DNA from: Mycobacterium asiaticum DSM 44297 | GTDB taxonomy: Bacteria; Actinomycetota; Actinomycetes; Mycobacteriales; Mycobacteriaceae | Length of the DNA stretch: 59,912 nucleotides | Assembly (NCBI RefSeq): GCF_000613245.1 | Contig: NZ_HG964938.1 | Coordinates: forward strand, 527,682-587,593 | Reading direction: 5' to 3' | In this document: in pieces, positions 17,253 through 25,745 of the stretch | Layout of the letters: each line of letters opens with the position of its first letter | Numbering within the stretch: the first letter of the stretch is position 1 | Position numbers and translations under genes: made by a program | The notes under the pieces: generated by a model | Told to the model about the DNA's origin: nothing | Databases searched by the model: none | The model's input: the letters and a program-made list of their open reading frames with translations, nothing else

Positions 17253-18354
17253 TTTCTTCAGCCTGGACTTCATCTACTACCCGGTGTCGTGGATCATGTG
17301 GGTCTGGTACAAAGCGTTCGCCTTTGTGCTCGGACCGGACAACTTCTTCGCCTGGGCACTGTCGGTGATGTTCCTGGTGTTCAGCTTGCGCGCGCTGCTG
17401 TACAAGCCGTTCGTGCGGCAGATCCGCACCACCCGCCAGATGCAGGAATTGCAACCTCAGATCAAGGCACTGCAGAAGAAGTACGGCAAAGACCGTCAGC
17501 GCATGGCGCTCGAGATGCAGAAACTGCAACGCGAGCACGGGTTCAATCCGATTCTGGGCTGCCTGCCGATGCTGGCGCAGATCCCGGTCTTCCTGGGTCT
17601 GTATCACGTGCTGCGTTCGTTTAACCGGACAACCGGCGGCATCGGCTTGCAGCAGATGTCGGTGGCGCAGAACAAGCTCATCGGGAATTACGTCTTCACC
17701 CCGACCGATGTGCAGAACTTCCTGAAGGCCAACCTGTTCGGCGCTCCGATCGGCGCCTCGATGACGCAGGGCGGCGGGTTGGATGCTTTCGAACATTTCA
17801 GCCGCCCCGCGGTGATCGCGGTCGGCGTACCGGTGATGATCTTGGCCGGCGTTGCAACGTACTTCAACAGCCGCGCGTCGGTCGCGCGCCAGAGTCCGGA
17901 GGCGGCGGCGAATCCGCAGACGGCGATGATGAACAAGCTCGCGCTGTATGTCTTCCCGCTCGGCGTGGTGGTCGGCGGGCCCTTCCTTCCGCTGGCGATC
18001 ATCCTCTATTGGTTCGCGAACAACATCTGGACGTTCGGCCAGCAGCACTATGTCTTCGGAATGATCGAGAAAGAAGACGAGGCCAAGAAGCAGGAAGTGT
18101 TGCAGCGCCGTGCGGCAAACGCACCCGCCCCGGGCGCCAAGCCGAAACGCACACCGAAGACTGGAACCCCGAGCGTTGCCGAGGGAGATACGAGCGGCAC
18201 CGAAACGGGTGGCGTCGAGGACACGGAGAACGGCGCGACAGACGGGAAACCGGCGAAAGGCAGCCAGGCGCCCAAGCCGAGCCCGGGCAGCCGGAACAGC
18301 GGCCCGGGGCGTACGCCGCGGCCGGGAGCACGACCGAAAAAGCGCAAACGTTAG
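17236..18354 (+). CDS. yidC: Membrane protein insertase YidC
   Basis: YidC inserts and folds inner-membrane proteins, alone or with SecYEG. The 372-residue product begins at a GTG (MDLLFDFFSLDFIYYPVSW) preceded by AAGGGGAG. The 60KD_IMP core shows a membrane segment at the start, the ALYKPF-like hairpin LRALLYKPFVRQIRTTRQMQ, the helical coiled region with LQKKYGKDRQRM and later membrane segments containing GCLPMLAQIPVFLGLY and FPLGVVVGGPFLPLAIILYW. A long basic, disordered C-terminal tail rich in Pro, Gly and Lys/Arg (from about residue 300) suits ribosome binding. It lacks the large periplasmic domain of enterobacterial YidC. Confidence 0.96.
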   Translation: MDLLFDFFSLDFIYYPVSWIMWVWYKAFAFVLGPDNFFAWALSVMFLVFSLRALLYKPFVRQIRTTRQMQELQPQIKALQKKYGKDRQRMALEMQKLQREHGFNPILGCLPMLAQIPVFLGLYHVLRSFNRTTGGIGLQQMSVAQNKLIGNYVFTPTDVQNFLKANLFGAPIGASMTQGGGLDAFEHFSRPAVIAVGVPVMILAGVATYFNSRASVARQSPEAAANPQTAMMNKLALYVFPLGVVVGGPFLPLAIILYWFANNIWTFGQQHYVFGMIEKEDEAKKQEVLQRRAANAPAPGAKPKRTPKTGTPSVAEGDTSGTETGGVEDTENGATDGKPAKGSQAPKPSPGSRNSGPGRTPRPGARPKKRKR

Positions 18355-18477
18355 TCAGCGCACCCGAACTTGCCGGGGCTTGCCAACCAGGCCGCACCGC
18401 CCCGACTCAACGAGAGCAGGCAAGAAAACGCGGCGCAGCGCCGCCAATAGCAACCCGTGGAAGAGGGGAGAAACACC

Positions 18478-19041
18478 ATGACCGACGCGGACACCACCGA
18501 ACTGAACTCGGACACCACGGTCGACGAGGATCTCGCGGCCGAGGAGCAGGCCGACTCGACCGGTGACGCCGACGACCTCGAGGAGCGGTTGGTCGCCGAG
18601 GGCGAGATCGCCGGCGACTATCTGGAAGAGCTGCTGGACCTATTGGACTTCGATGGCGACATCGACCTGGACGTCGAAGGCAACCGGGCAGTGGTCAGCA
18701 TCGACGGCAGCGACGATCTCAACAAGCTGGTGGGCCGCGGCGGCGAGGTGCTCGACGCGTTGCAGGAACTCACCCGGCTAGCCGTGCACCAGAAGACCGG
18801 TGTGCGGAGCCGCCTCATGCTTGACATCGCCAGCTGGCGGCGCCGTCGCCGGGAGGAGTTGGCCGCGCTGGGTGACAAGGTGGCCCGGCGAGTAGCGGAG
18901 ACGGGCGAGCGCGAAGCGCTTTCGCCGATGACTCCCTTCGAGCGCAAGATCGTGCACGACGCCGTGGCGGCGGTGCCCGGAGTGCACAGCGAGAGCGAGG
19001 GCGCTGAGCCCGCACGACGGGTTGTCGTCCTGCGTGACTGA
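18478..19041 (+). CDS. jag: Jag/KhpB family RNA-binding protein (KH and R3H domains)
   Basis: This 187-residue protein (Rv3920c-like) has an acidic N-terminus (residues 1-45), a KH-like domain with GRGGEVLDALQELTRLAV (about 90-107) and a C-terminal R3H domain, where ERKIVH supplies the RxxxH signature. In other Gram-positive bacteria Jag/KhpB binds RNA and affects elongation and division. Role in mycobacteria is inferred. The ATG at 18478 follows AGAGGGGAG; an in-frame upstream start is less likely. It sits directly after yidC, its usual neighbour. Confidence 0.93.
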   Translation: MTDADTTELNSDTTVDEDLAAEEQADSTGDADDLEERLVAEGEIAGDYLEELLDLLDFDGDIDLDVEGNRAVVSIDGSDDLNKLVGRGGEVLDALQELTRLAVHQKTGVRSRLMLDIASWRRRRREELAALGDKVARRVAETGEREALSPMTPFERKIVHDAVAAVPGVHSESEGAEPARRVVVLRD

Positions 19042-19133
19042 CTCGTGACCCCGCGCGGCCGGATTGTCACCCGACCGTGATAACCGGAGTTACAGGGTTG
19101 TAGTTCTTGCGGGCACTGCGGGAGAGCGAAGGG

Positions 19134-19838
19134 ATGTTTCACGTGAAACATAGCGATTCCCGCGCCACCGACCCCGGGCCGCCGGCTGCGGCTGGGGCCG
19201 TCTTCGGGCCGAATCTAGAGCTCGCGCAGCGCTATGCCGAGTTGTTGGCAACCGACGGCGTCGAGCGGGGACTATTAGGTCCACGCGAAGCCGATCGCCT
19301 CTGGGACCGGCACCTGTTGAACTCCGCGGCCTTCGCCGAGCTGTTGGAACATGGCGCGTGCGTGGTGGACATCGGCAGCGGCGCGGGCTTGCCCGGCATT
19401 CCGTTATTCCTCGCACGCCCGGATCTGCGGGTCGTGCTGCTGGAGCCGCTACTGCGCCGCAGTGAGTTCCTCTCGGAGGTTGTGGCCAAGCTGGGCGTGC
19501 CGGTGGAAGTGGTCCGCGGGCGCGCGGAGGAACGCGCGGTTCGAGACCGACTCGGTGGCAGCGATGCCGTTGTCTCCCGAGCGGTGGCGGCCTTGGACAA
19601 ACTGACGAAGTGGAGTATGCCGTTGCTGAAGTACGACGGGCAGATGATCGCGATCAAGGGGGAGCGCGCCCCGGATGAAGTTCGGGAGCACCGGCGTGTG
19701 ATGGAGGCGTCGGGTGCCACCGATGTAAGGGTGGTGACATGTGGCGCGAACTATTTGGAGCAGCCCGCAACCGGAGTAGTGGCCCGGCGGTCAAGGGCTC
19801 CGCGGCACCGGGAGCGGGCGGGCAGGGGAGCGCGATGA
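19134..19838 (+). CDS. rsmG: 16S rRNA (guanine-N7) methyltransferase RsmG (GidB)
   Basis: RsmG methylates N7 of G527 (E. coli numbering) in 16S rRNA. Its loss gives low-level streptomycin resistance in mycobacteria. The SAM-binding motif VVDIGSGAGLPGIPLFLARP lies near residues 75-95, followed by LEPLLRRSEFL, SRAVAALDKLTKWSMPL and IKGERA, all family landmarks. I chose the ATG that starts MFHVKHSDS, 234 residues. This start codon is the first three bases of a parS palindrome, so the parS site encodes residues 1-6. The stop overlaps the parA ATG (ATGA). The last 15 residues are basic and not conserved. Confidence 0.94.
   Translation: MFHVKHSDSRATDPGPPAAAGAVFGPNLELAQRYAELLATDGVERGLLGPREADRLWDRHLLNSAAFAELLEHGACVVDIGSGAGLPGIPLFLARPDLRVVLLEPLLRRSEFLSEVVAKLGVPVEVVRGRAEERAVRDRLGGSDAVVSRAVAALDKLTKWSMPLLKYDGQMIAIKGERAPDEVREHRRVMEASGATDVRVVTCGANYLEQPATGVVARRSRAPRHRERAGRGAR
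19135..19150. promoter_or_regulatory. parS: parS centromere site 1
   Basis: TGTTTCACGTGAAACA is a perfect match to the bacterial parS consensus that ParB binds. The palindrome extends one base on each side to 18 bases. It overlaps the start codon and first codons of rsmG and lies about 4.8 kb from oriC. Confidence 0.95.
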
Positions 19839-20884
19839 GATCCACCGCCAAGGCCGCTGCGCCCCTACCCGCGCCAACCGCCGCACCCGCCGTGTCGGCG
19901 AATCCACCGATCCGCCAGCACCCAGCTGCGAGATCGACAGATGGGGTGGCAACCACGGCGCCGGGGGCGCACAATCCCACAGTGAATGTTTCACGTGAAA
20001 CATCGATTGAGATCGATACACCCATAGGCGCCGCGGCCGAGCGCGCGATGCGGGTTTTGCACACGACGCACGAGCCACTGCAGCGACCGCGCCAGCGCCG
20101 GCTTTTCACGATCGCGAATCAGAAGGGCGGCGTCGGCAAGACCACCACCGCCGTCAATCTCGCGGCCGCGCTCGCGGTGCAGGGCCTCAAGACGCTCGTC
20201 ATCGATCTCGATCCGCAGGGCAACGCGAGCACCGCGCTGGGCATCGCCGACCGTCAGTCAGGTACTCCCTCGTCGTACGAAGTGCTCATCGGCGAAGTGA
20301 CGCTGCAGGAGGCGATGCGGCGCAGCCCGCACAGTGAGCGCCTGTTCTGCGTGCCGGCGACGATCGACCTGGCGGGGGCCGAGATCGAGTTGGTCAGCAT
20401 GGTGGCCCGCGAGAACCGCCTGCGGAACGCGTTGGCGGAACTGGACAACTTCGACTTCGATTACGTCTTCATCGACTGCCCCCCGTCGCTCGGGCTGCTC
20501 ACCATCAATGCGCTCGTGGCGGCACCCGAGGTGTTGATCCCGATCCAGTGCGAGTACTACGCGCTGGAGGGGGTGTCCCAGCTGATGCGCAACATCGAGA
20601 TGGTGAAGTCGCATCTGAACCCGCAACTGGACGTGACCACGGTCATCCTCACCATGTACGACGGCCGCACCAAGCTCGCCGATCAGGTGGCCGAGGAGGT
20701 GCGCCGGTACTTCGGGGACAAGGTGTTGCGCACTGTGATCCCGCGCAGCGTCAAGGTGTCCGAGGCGCCGGGCTACAGCATGACGATCATCGATTACGAT
20801 CCCGGGTCGCGCGGAGCCATGAGCTATCTGGATGCCAGTCGTGAACTCGCGCAGCGGGATCGACCACCAGCCGGGAAGGGATGA
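19835..20884 (+). CDS. parA: Chromosome partitioning ATPase ParA (Soj)
   Basis: ParA is a Walker-type ATPase that moves ParB-parS complexes and so segregates replicated origins. In mycobacteria it also binds Wag31 at the growing pole. The deviant Walker A KGGVGKTTTAVNLAAAL lies near residues 97-113, followed by IDLDPQGNAS and the Walker B VFIDCPPSLGLL. I chose the ATG overlapping the rsmG stop, preceded by AGGGGAG, giving 349 residues (about 347 in H37Rv). The first 50 residues are disordered and variable. The second parS encodes NVSRET in this protein, where a GTG at 19983 is an alternative start. parB follows after three bases. Confidence 0.96.
   Translation: MRSTAKAAAPLPAPTAAPAVSANPPIRQHPAARSTDGVATTAPGAHNPTVNVSRETSIEIDTPIGAAAERAMRVLHTTHEPLQRPRQRRLFTIANQKGGVGKTTTAVNLAAALAVQGLKTLVIDLDPQGNASTALGIADRQSGTPSSYEVLIGEVTLQEAMRRSPHSERLFCVPATIDLAGAEIELVSMVARENRLRNALAELDNFDFDYVFIDCPPSLGLLTINALVAAPEVLIPIQCEYYALEGVSQLMRNIEMVKSHLNPQLDVTTVILTMYDGRTKLADQVAEEVRRYFGDKVLRTVIPRSVKVSEAPGYSMTIIDYDPGSRGAMSYLDASRELAQRDRPPAGKG
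19987..20002. promoter_or_regulatory. parS: parS centromere site 2
   Basis: A second perfect TGTTTCACGTGAAACA, again an 18-base palindrome counting its flanks, lies inside the N-terminal coding part of parA, 852 bases from the first site. It encodes the N-V-S-R-E-T segment that is also present in H37Rv ParA. Confidence 0.95.
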
Positions 20885-20887
20885 CGA

Positions 20888-21871
20888 ATGACGAATCCGT
20901 CGCGTAGGAAGGGCGGCCTCGGCCGGGGGCTGGCGTCGTTGATCCCGACCGGACCGGCCGAAGGGGAGGGCGGACCGTCGGCCTTCGGACCGCGCATGGG
21001 TTCGGCTGCGGCCGACGTTGTGATCGGCGGGCCGCTGCCCGACGCCGCCGCGATGGGAGCGGTGTACCGGGAGATCGCACCATCGGACATCGAGCCGAAC
21101 CCGCGGCAGCCGCGGCAGGTGTTCGACGACGAGGCGCTCTCGGAATTGGTCCACTCGATCCGCGAGTTCGGACTGCTGCAACCGATCGTGGTGCGCGCCG
21201 TGCCGCCGTCGCCGGGTGGCGCCCGATACCAGATCGTGATGGGGGAGCGGCGCTGGCGCGCGGCCCAGGAAGCCGGCCTGGCCACCATCCCGGCGATCGT
21301 GCGCGAGACCAACGACGACAATCTGTTGCGCGACGCGTTGCTGGAAAACATCCACCGCGTGCAGCTGAACCCGTTGGAAGAAGCGGCGGCATATCAGCAA
21401 CTCCTCGACGAGTTCGGGGTCACCCACGACGAACTGGCCGCGCGCATCGGTCGCTCTCGTCCGTTGATCACCAACATGATCAGGCTGTTGAAATTGCCGA
21501 TCCCGGTGCAGCGACGAGTGGCCGCCGGGGTGTTGTCCGCCGGCCACGCCCGCGCGCTGCTCTCGCTGGAGGCAGGCCCGGAGGCGCAAGAGGAGCTCGC
21601 GAGCCGGATCGTCGCCGAGGGTCTGTCGGTACGAGCCACCGAGGAAGCCGTCACCCTGGCCAACCGCGGGGACGGCGCGACGCCGGCACCTCCCCGGCGC
21701 AAGCCGATCCAGATGCCCGGTCTGCAAGATGTCGCGGAGCGGCTGTCCAACGCCTTCGATACCCGGGTGACAGTCGCGCTGGGCAAGCGCAAAGGCAAGA
21801 TCGTGGTCGAGTTCGGTTCGGTGGACGATCTGCAGCGGATCATCGACCTGATGACCGCAAAAAAGGCCTGA
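20888..21871 (+). CDS. parB: Chromosome partitioning protein ParB (Spo0J)
   Basis: ParB binds parS, spreads as a CTP-dependent clamp and stimulates ParA. The 327-residue protein shows the N-terminal RKGGLGRGLASLIP motif that contacts ParA, the ParB/Srx domain with IEPNPRQPRQVF and the arginine-rich GERRWRAAQ box needed for spreading, ENIHR.QLNPLEEA, then the helix-turn-helix region around ARIGRSRPLITNMIRLLKLP and a C-terminal dimerisation domain. The ATG lies three bases after the parA stop. Two perfect parS sites lie within 2 kb upstream. Confidence 0.97.
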   Translation: MTNPSRRKGGLGRGLASLIPTGPAEGEGGPSAFGPRMGSAAADVVIGGPLPDAAAMGAVYREIAPSDIEPNPRQPRQVFDDEALSELVHSIREFGLLQPIVVRAVPPSPGGARYQIVMGERRWRAAQEAGLATIPAIVRETNDDNLLRDALLENIHRVQLNPLEEAAAYQQLLDEFGVTHDELAARIGRSRPLITNMIRLLKLPIPVQRRVAAGVLSAGHARALLSLEAGPEAQEELASRIVAEGLSVRATEEAVTLANRGDGATPAPPRRKPIQMPGLQDVAERLSNAFDTRVTVALGKRKGKIVVEFGSVDDLQRIIDLMTAKKA

Positions 21872-22168
21872 AGCCCCGCATCCGGTCATACCCTGTAATT
21901 ACGTCACTGTGACACCCACCCGGTGACGACGTGGCCGCCGACCAGTCCGGTCCACCAAGAATGACGGAGACATGCTGTGCCGCAACCAAATTCGAATTCC
22001 GGACGGCGGCGACGACGCGGGGTGGCCGGTCAGTTGGCAGTGGTCGGGTGAACACTGGCCCAAAAGCGACCGACTCTCCTATCCTGGAAGGGTTGCCGGT
22101 GCGTATCAGCCTCGGAAGGGCCGGGCAGATCCCATGCGCGTGAGTACCGCACGGAGGCCAGGAGACTA

Positions 22169-22924
22169 GTGTCAGCTCGGATTACAGCGCTGCGGCTCGA
22201 AGCCTTCGAGCAGCTCCCCAAGCATGCGCGCCGATGCGTTTTCTGGGAGGTCGACCCGGCGACGCTGGGTAAGGATGACCACCTCGCCGACCCGGAGTTC
22301 GAGAAGGAAGCGTGGCTGTCGATGGTCATGCTGGAGTGGGGCTCCTGCGGACAGGTCGCGACGGCGATTCCGGACGAGCGCAGCCAGGCCGAACCACCTT
22401 GCCTGGGCTACGTGCTTTACGCCCCGCCGCGCGCGGTACCCCGGGCGCATCGATTTCCCACCGCGCCGGTTTCCGCTGATGCGGTGCTGTTGACGTCGAT
22501 GGGCATCGAGCGCGGGCAGGCCGACGACGACCTGCCGCACAGCTTGATCGCCCGAGTCATCGACGAGTTGATGCGACGCGGTGTGCGGGCATTGGAAGCC
22601 TTCGGCCGGACCCAGGCCGCCACCGAGCTGCAGCCACCGCTGGACGACGACATCCGGCCGGTGGTCGAAGCGCTGGGGGACTGCTCGGTGGAGCACTGCA
22701 TCATCGACGCCGACTTCTTGCTCGATGTGGGTTTTGTGGTGGTGGCACCGCACCCCTACTTCCCGCGGTTGCGCCTCGAGTTGGACAAGGGCCTGGGCTG
22801 GAAGGCCGAAGTGGAGGCCGCGCTGGAACGCCTGCTGGAAAATGCTCAGCTGCAACAGCCGGTGGGGGCGGGGTCCGCGGGAGTGGTTCCGACCGGTAAT
22901 GCGTTGCAGCGCAACGGCCCTTAG
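22169..22924 (+). CDS. GNAT-like protein of unknown substrate (Rv3916c-like)
   Basis: This 251-residue protein resembles Rv3916c, a conserved mycobacterial protein with a GNAT-type acetyltransferase fold. Visible features are an Arg/Cys-containing N-terminus (HARRCVFWEVDP), a central CLGYVLYAPP strand followed by PVSADAVLLTSMGIE and the helix IARVIDELMRRGVRALEAFG, which resemble the core GNAT strands and CoA-binding helix. No substrate can be named. The GTG start is preceded by CAGGAGA. Its end overlaps the convergent cwlM gene by four bases. Confidence 0.85.
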   Translation: MSARITALRLEAFEQLPKHARRCVFWEVDPATLGKDDHLADPEFEKEAWLSMVMLEWGSCGQVATAIPDERSQAEPPCLGYVLYAPPRAVPRAHRFPTAPVSADAVLLTSMGIERGQADDDLPHSLIARVIDELMRRGVRALEAFGRTQAATELQPPLDDDIRPVVEALGDCSVEHCIIDADFLLDVGFVVVAPHPYFPRLRLELDKGLGWKAEVEAALERLLENAQLQQPVGAGSAGVVPTGNALQRNGP

Positions 22925-24141
22925 GTGCCGCTGATTCTGGTGGCCCGCTCCACGGACAACTCGTGCGCGAGCAATTCGGCGAAAGTGAAAGTGCCAGTGG
23001 GCCGGTCGTTCTTGCCCAGCAGGTAGAGCCGCTTCACCGCAGCCAGAATGCCCTCGGCGATGGTGTCGCGCGTCTGCGGCGCCACCAGCATCTCGCGGTC
23101 CCGCGGATTGGTGATGTAGCCGACGTCGACCTGAACGGTCGGCATCCTGGTGAGCCGCAACAGATCCCACGTCCGGCCGTGCACTCGGCAGTCCCGTAAA
23201 CCGGTACGCGCCACCACTTCTCGCTGGATGAAGTCGGCCAGGTTGCGCCCGATGGTGGACACCGAGCCGTGTGAGTTGCCGAAGTGGAATGACGCCACAC
23301 CATTGGCCGAAGGGCTGGTTTGGGTTTCGCAGCGCAGGCTGATCATCAAGTCTGCACCAACGGAATTCGCGGTGGCCGCACGCTCGGCGTCCGAGGGGCT
23401 GCGGTTGGTGGGCCGCGAGATGAAGGTCTCCATCCCGATTGCCTTCATCCGGCCTTCGAGCCGACTGGCCAAATCCCACAAGATATCCGACTCGCTGATC
23501 GGGCCGGCCGGACCTTGGGTGATCAGGCCGTGGTCGCTGCCGCCGCGACCCGGATCGATGATGATCCGCTTGCCCGACAGCTTCGGCCCGGAGCTGCGCA
23601 CCAGCTCTTCCTCGCGGATCGCGTGCGGTGAACCGCCGCTGACCCGAGAACTGAGAAAGTACAAGGACCGCAACGTTTCCGGCCCGCAGATACCATCCGC
23701 AGACAGTCCGTACTCGCGCTGGTAGGACATCAGCGCGTTGTGGGTCTGCAGCCCGAAATGACCATCGACCAAACCGGTGTAGAAGCCCAGATCCTGCAGG
23801 CGTGCTTGCAAAGTCGCGACATCGTCGCCGTAGAGCGGGGCACCGAACTGGTGATACAACGTGCGGGCACCGAGCCGGTAGGAGGCTTCCTTCAGCGCAC
23901 GGTAGGTAGCCTCGCCGACGATGCCGTCAACCAGCAGACCGCGGTGCTGTTGAAAGGCCCGCACCGCGTAATCGAGTTCCTCATCGAACACTTCGAGTGC
24001 GACGTGGCGACCCGTGGTCAAGTCCTCGTCGGGGTTCTCCAGCATTCCCAGCGCGGCCAGCGCCGCTCGGATCTCGGTGACAGCGGCACCGCGGTCGCCA
24101 CAGCGCAGCGCGTCGCCGTCTTCGCGGCGCGGACTCGGCAT
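22921..24141 (-). CDS. cwlM: CwlM, amidase-like regulator of peptidoglycan precursor synthesis
   Basis: CwlM is an essential mycobacterial protein related to N-acetylmuramoyl-L-alanine amidases. It acts mainly as a regulator: phosphorylated by PknB, it stimulates MurA, and the other form interacts with MurJ. Two peptidoglycan-binding-like domains lie at about residues 14-85 and 105-160, and an Amidase_3 fold at about 190-375. The first zinc-ligand motif reads IIIDPGRGGSDHG, with Arg where active amidases have His, and the usual S-[IL]-H-x-N segment reads SLRCETQ. These substitutions agree with a non-catalytic role. No signal peptide is seen, so the protein is cytoplasmic. pknB and murJ are both in this window. 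Confidence 0.94.
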   Translation of the reverse strand: MPSPRREDGDALRCGDRGAAVTEIRAALAALGMLENPDEDLTTGRHVALEVFDEELDYAVRAFQQHRGLLVDGIVGEATYRALKEASYRLGARTLYHQFGAPLYGDDVATLQARLQDLGFYTGLVDGHFGLQTHNALMSYQREYGLSADGICGPETLRSLYFLSSRVSGGSPHAIREEELVRSSGPKLSGKRIIIDPGRGGSDHGLITQGPAGPISESDILWDLASRLEGRMKAIGMETFISRPTNRSPSDAERAATANSVGADLMISLRCETQTSPSANGVASFHFGNSHGSVSTIGRNLADFIQREVVARTGLRDCRVHGRTWDLLRLTRMPTVQVDVGYITNPRDREMLVAPQTRDTIAEGILAAVKRLYLLGKNDRPTGTFTFAELLAHELSVERATRISGT

Positions 24142-24297
24142 ACCAAGGGCCCTCCGGGACTATTGACATCGCATGCAAATGCAGCGCAGTTAATCGGTAT
24201 TGTCGCAGATCCTCGCCAATATCCGGAAAACCCCAGGCCAATCGGGGACTCGTTTCGGCAACGAGATGGCCTCGCGGCACGGGCCCGATGGAGGGAA

Positions 24298-24648
24298 TCA
24301 AGCGAGATTAGGCACCGCTTCGGAGAGCTCGCGCAGCAAGGCCGCCTTTCCTTTGGCTCCGACTATGCGCTTCACCGGCTGACCGTCCTTGAACAGGATC
24401 AGCGTGGGTATCGAAACCACCTGAAAGTCGCGCGCCGTCTCGGGGTTGGCGTCGACGTCCAATTTGGCGACGGTGAGGTCGGCGGAGCGTTCGGCGGCGA
24501 TCTCCTCCAACACCGGGGCCACCATCTTGCACGGTCCACACCAGGTCGCCCAAAAGTCAACCAGCACAGGCTTATTGCTGGACAGCACGTCGCTGCTGAA
24601 GGAGGCGTCGGACACCTCGACCGTGGCGGGCTTGTCCGATTCGCTCAT
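24298..24648 (-). CDS. trxC: Thioredoxin
   Basis: This 116-residue thioredoxin reduces protein disulfides in the cytoplasm. The active site WATWCGPCKM is intact, the PVLVDFWATW strand precedes it and the cis-proline segment VVSIPTLILF is present. I chose the ATG giving MSESDKPATVEV because it overlaps the trxB stop (ATGA); the longer frame upstream is inside trxB. It corresponds to Rv3914, called trxC in H37Rv. It is reduced by the neighbouring thioredoxin reductase. Confidence 0.96.
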   Translation of the reverse strand: MSESDKPATVEVSDASFSSDVLSSNKPVLVDFWATWCGPCKMVAPVLEEIAAERSADLTVAKLDVDANPETARDFQVVSIPTLILFKDGQPVKRIVGAKGKAALLRELSEAVPNLA

Positions 24649-25640
24649 CGCTGTGCTCCTATCAAATTGTCGGTGCTGCCGGCCTCTCCGGCTGCCTCGT
24701 GTTCGGCGAGCCACCGTTCGGCGTCGATGGCGGCGGCACAGCCACTGCCCGCTGCGGTGACGGCCTGTCGGTAGGTGCGGTCCACCAGGTCACCGGCGGC
24801 GAACACCCCTTCCAGCGAGGTGCTGGTGGTGCGCCCCTGTACCAGTACGTACCCATCCGGATCCAGGTCGACGGCGTCGCGGACCAGGGCCGAGCGTGGC
24901 TCGTGGCCGATCGCGACGAACACTCCAGTCACCGGCAGGGTGGTTTCCTCACCGGTGACGTTGTCCCGGAGGCGCAGGCCGGTGACGGTGGTGTCACCGT
25001 CGACTCCCAGCACGGACTTGTTGGTCAGGATTCGGATCTTGTCGTTGTCCTGCGCGCGCTTGAGCATGATCTTGGAGGCGCGGAACTCCTCCCGGCGGTG
25101 CACCAGTGTGACACTGCGGGCGAAGCGGGTGAGGAAGGTCGCTTCCTCCATCGCGGAGTCCCCGCCGCCGATGACCGCGATGTCCTGATCACGGAAGAAG
25201 AACCCGTCGCAGGTGGCGCATGAGCTGACGCCGCGGCCGAGTAGTTCCTGCTCCCCGGGCACGTTCAGGTACCGGGCGGCGGCGCCCATCGCCAGGATGA
25301 CCGCACGGGCCCGGAAGGTCTCGCCTTCGGCGGTCACCACGGTCTTGACCGGCCCCTCGAGAGACACCGACTCGACGTCTTCCATTCGCAGGTCGGCGCC
25401 GAAGCGCAGGGCCTGCTCGCGCATCTGATCCATCAACTCCGGGCCGGTGATCCCATCCCGGAATCCCGGGTAGTTCTCCACCTCCGTCGTGGTCATCAGC
25501 GCGCCGCCGAACGCGGTGCCCTCGAAGACCAGCGGCTTGAGCTGGGCGCGGGCGGTGTAGAGCGCGGCGGTGTACCCGGCCGGGCCGGACCCGATGATGA
25601 TCACATCATGGATGGTGTCTGGGGCGGAGAAAGCGCTCAT
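24645..25640 (-). CDS. trxB: Thioredoxin reductase
   Basis: TrxB is an FAD/NADPH enzyme that reduces thioredoxin. The 331-residue protein has the FAD motif IIIGSGPAGYTAALYTARA, the redox pair SSCATCDGFFF, the NADPH motif VIGGGDSAMEEA and the C-terminal FAD segment GVFAAGDLVDRTYRQ. The ATG at 25640 (MSAFSAPDTIH) is preceded by GAAAGG; upstream in-frame residues are not conserved. It overlaps trxC by four bases. A SigH-like promoter lies upstream, in line with the known oxidative-stress control of this operon in M. tuberculosis. Confidence 0.97.
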   Translation of the reverse strand: MSAFSAPDTIHDVIIIGSGPAGYTAALYTARAQLKPLVFEGTAFGGALMTTTEVENYPGFRDGITGPELMDQMREQALRFGADLRMEDVESVSLEGPVKTVVTAEGETFRARAVILAMGAAARYLNVPGEQELLGRGVSSCATCDGFFFRDQDIAVIGGGDSAMEEATFLTRFARSVTLVHRREEFRASKIMLKRAQDNDKIRILTNKSVLGVDGDTTVTGLRLRDNVTGEETTLPVTGVFVAIGHEPRSALVRDAVDLDPDGYVLVQGRTTSTSLEGVFAAGDLVDRTYRQAVTAAGSGCAAAIDAERWLAEHEAAGEAGSTDNLIGAQR

Positions 25641-25689
25641 GCGGACCTTTCGGAACCTTCGGAAACTGAACCTGATCTCAAATCGTACG

Positions 25690-25715
25690 AACGCCAGCGT
25701 AGGCACTGCTGTTCC
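25690..25715 (-). promoter_or_regulatory. SigH-like promoter upstream of trxB-trxC
   Basis: On the minus strand GGAACA is followed after 16 bases by CGTT, a full match to the mycobacterial SigH consensus (GGAAYA, 16-20 bases, SGTT). It lies about 50 bases upstream of the trxB start. In M. tuberculosis trxB2-trxC is a known SigH target. Confidence 0.7.
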
Positions 25716-25745
25716 CGACAGCGATGCACCACACTGAGCCGCGCC

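Noticed and set aside
20258..21889. 543-codon open frame antisense to parA-parB
   Set aside because: ParA and ParB are certain on the plus strand; the antisense product is compositional noise.
21872..22168. Small open frames between parB and the GNAT-like gene
   Set aside because: No conserved protein, poor codon use and no ribosome-binding site; GTCACTGTGAC at 21903-21913 is a short palindrome without further support.
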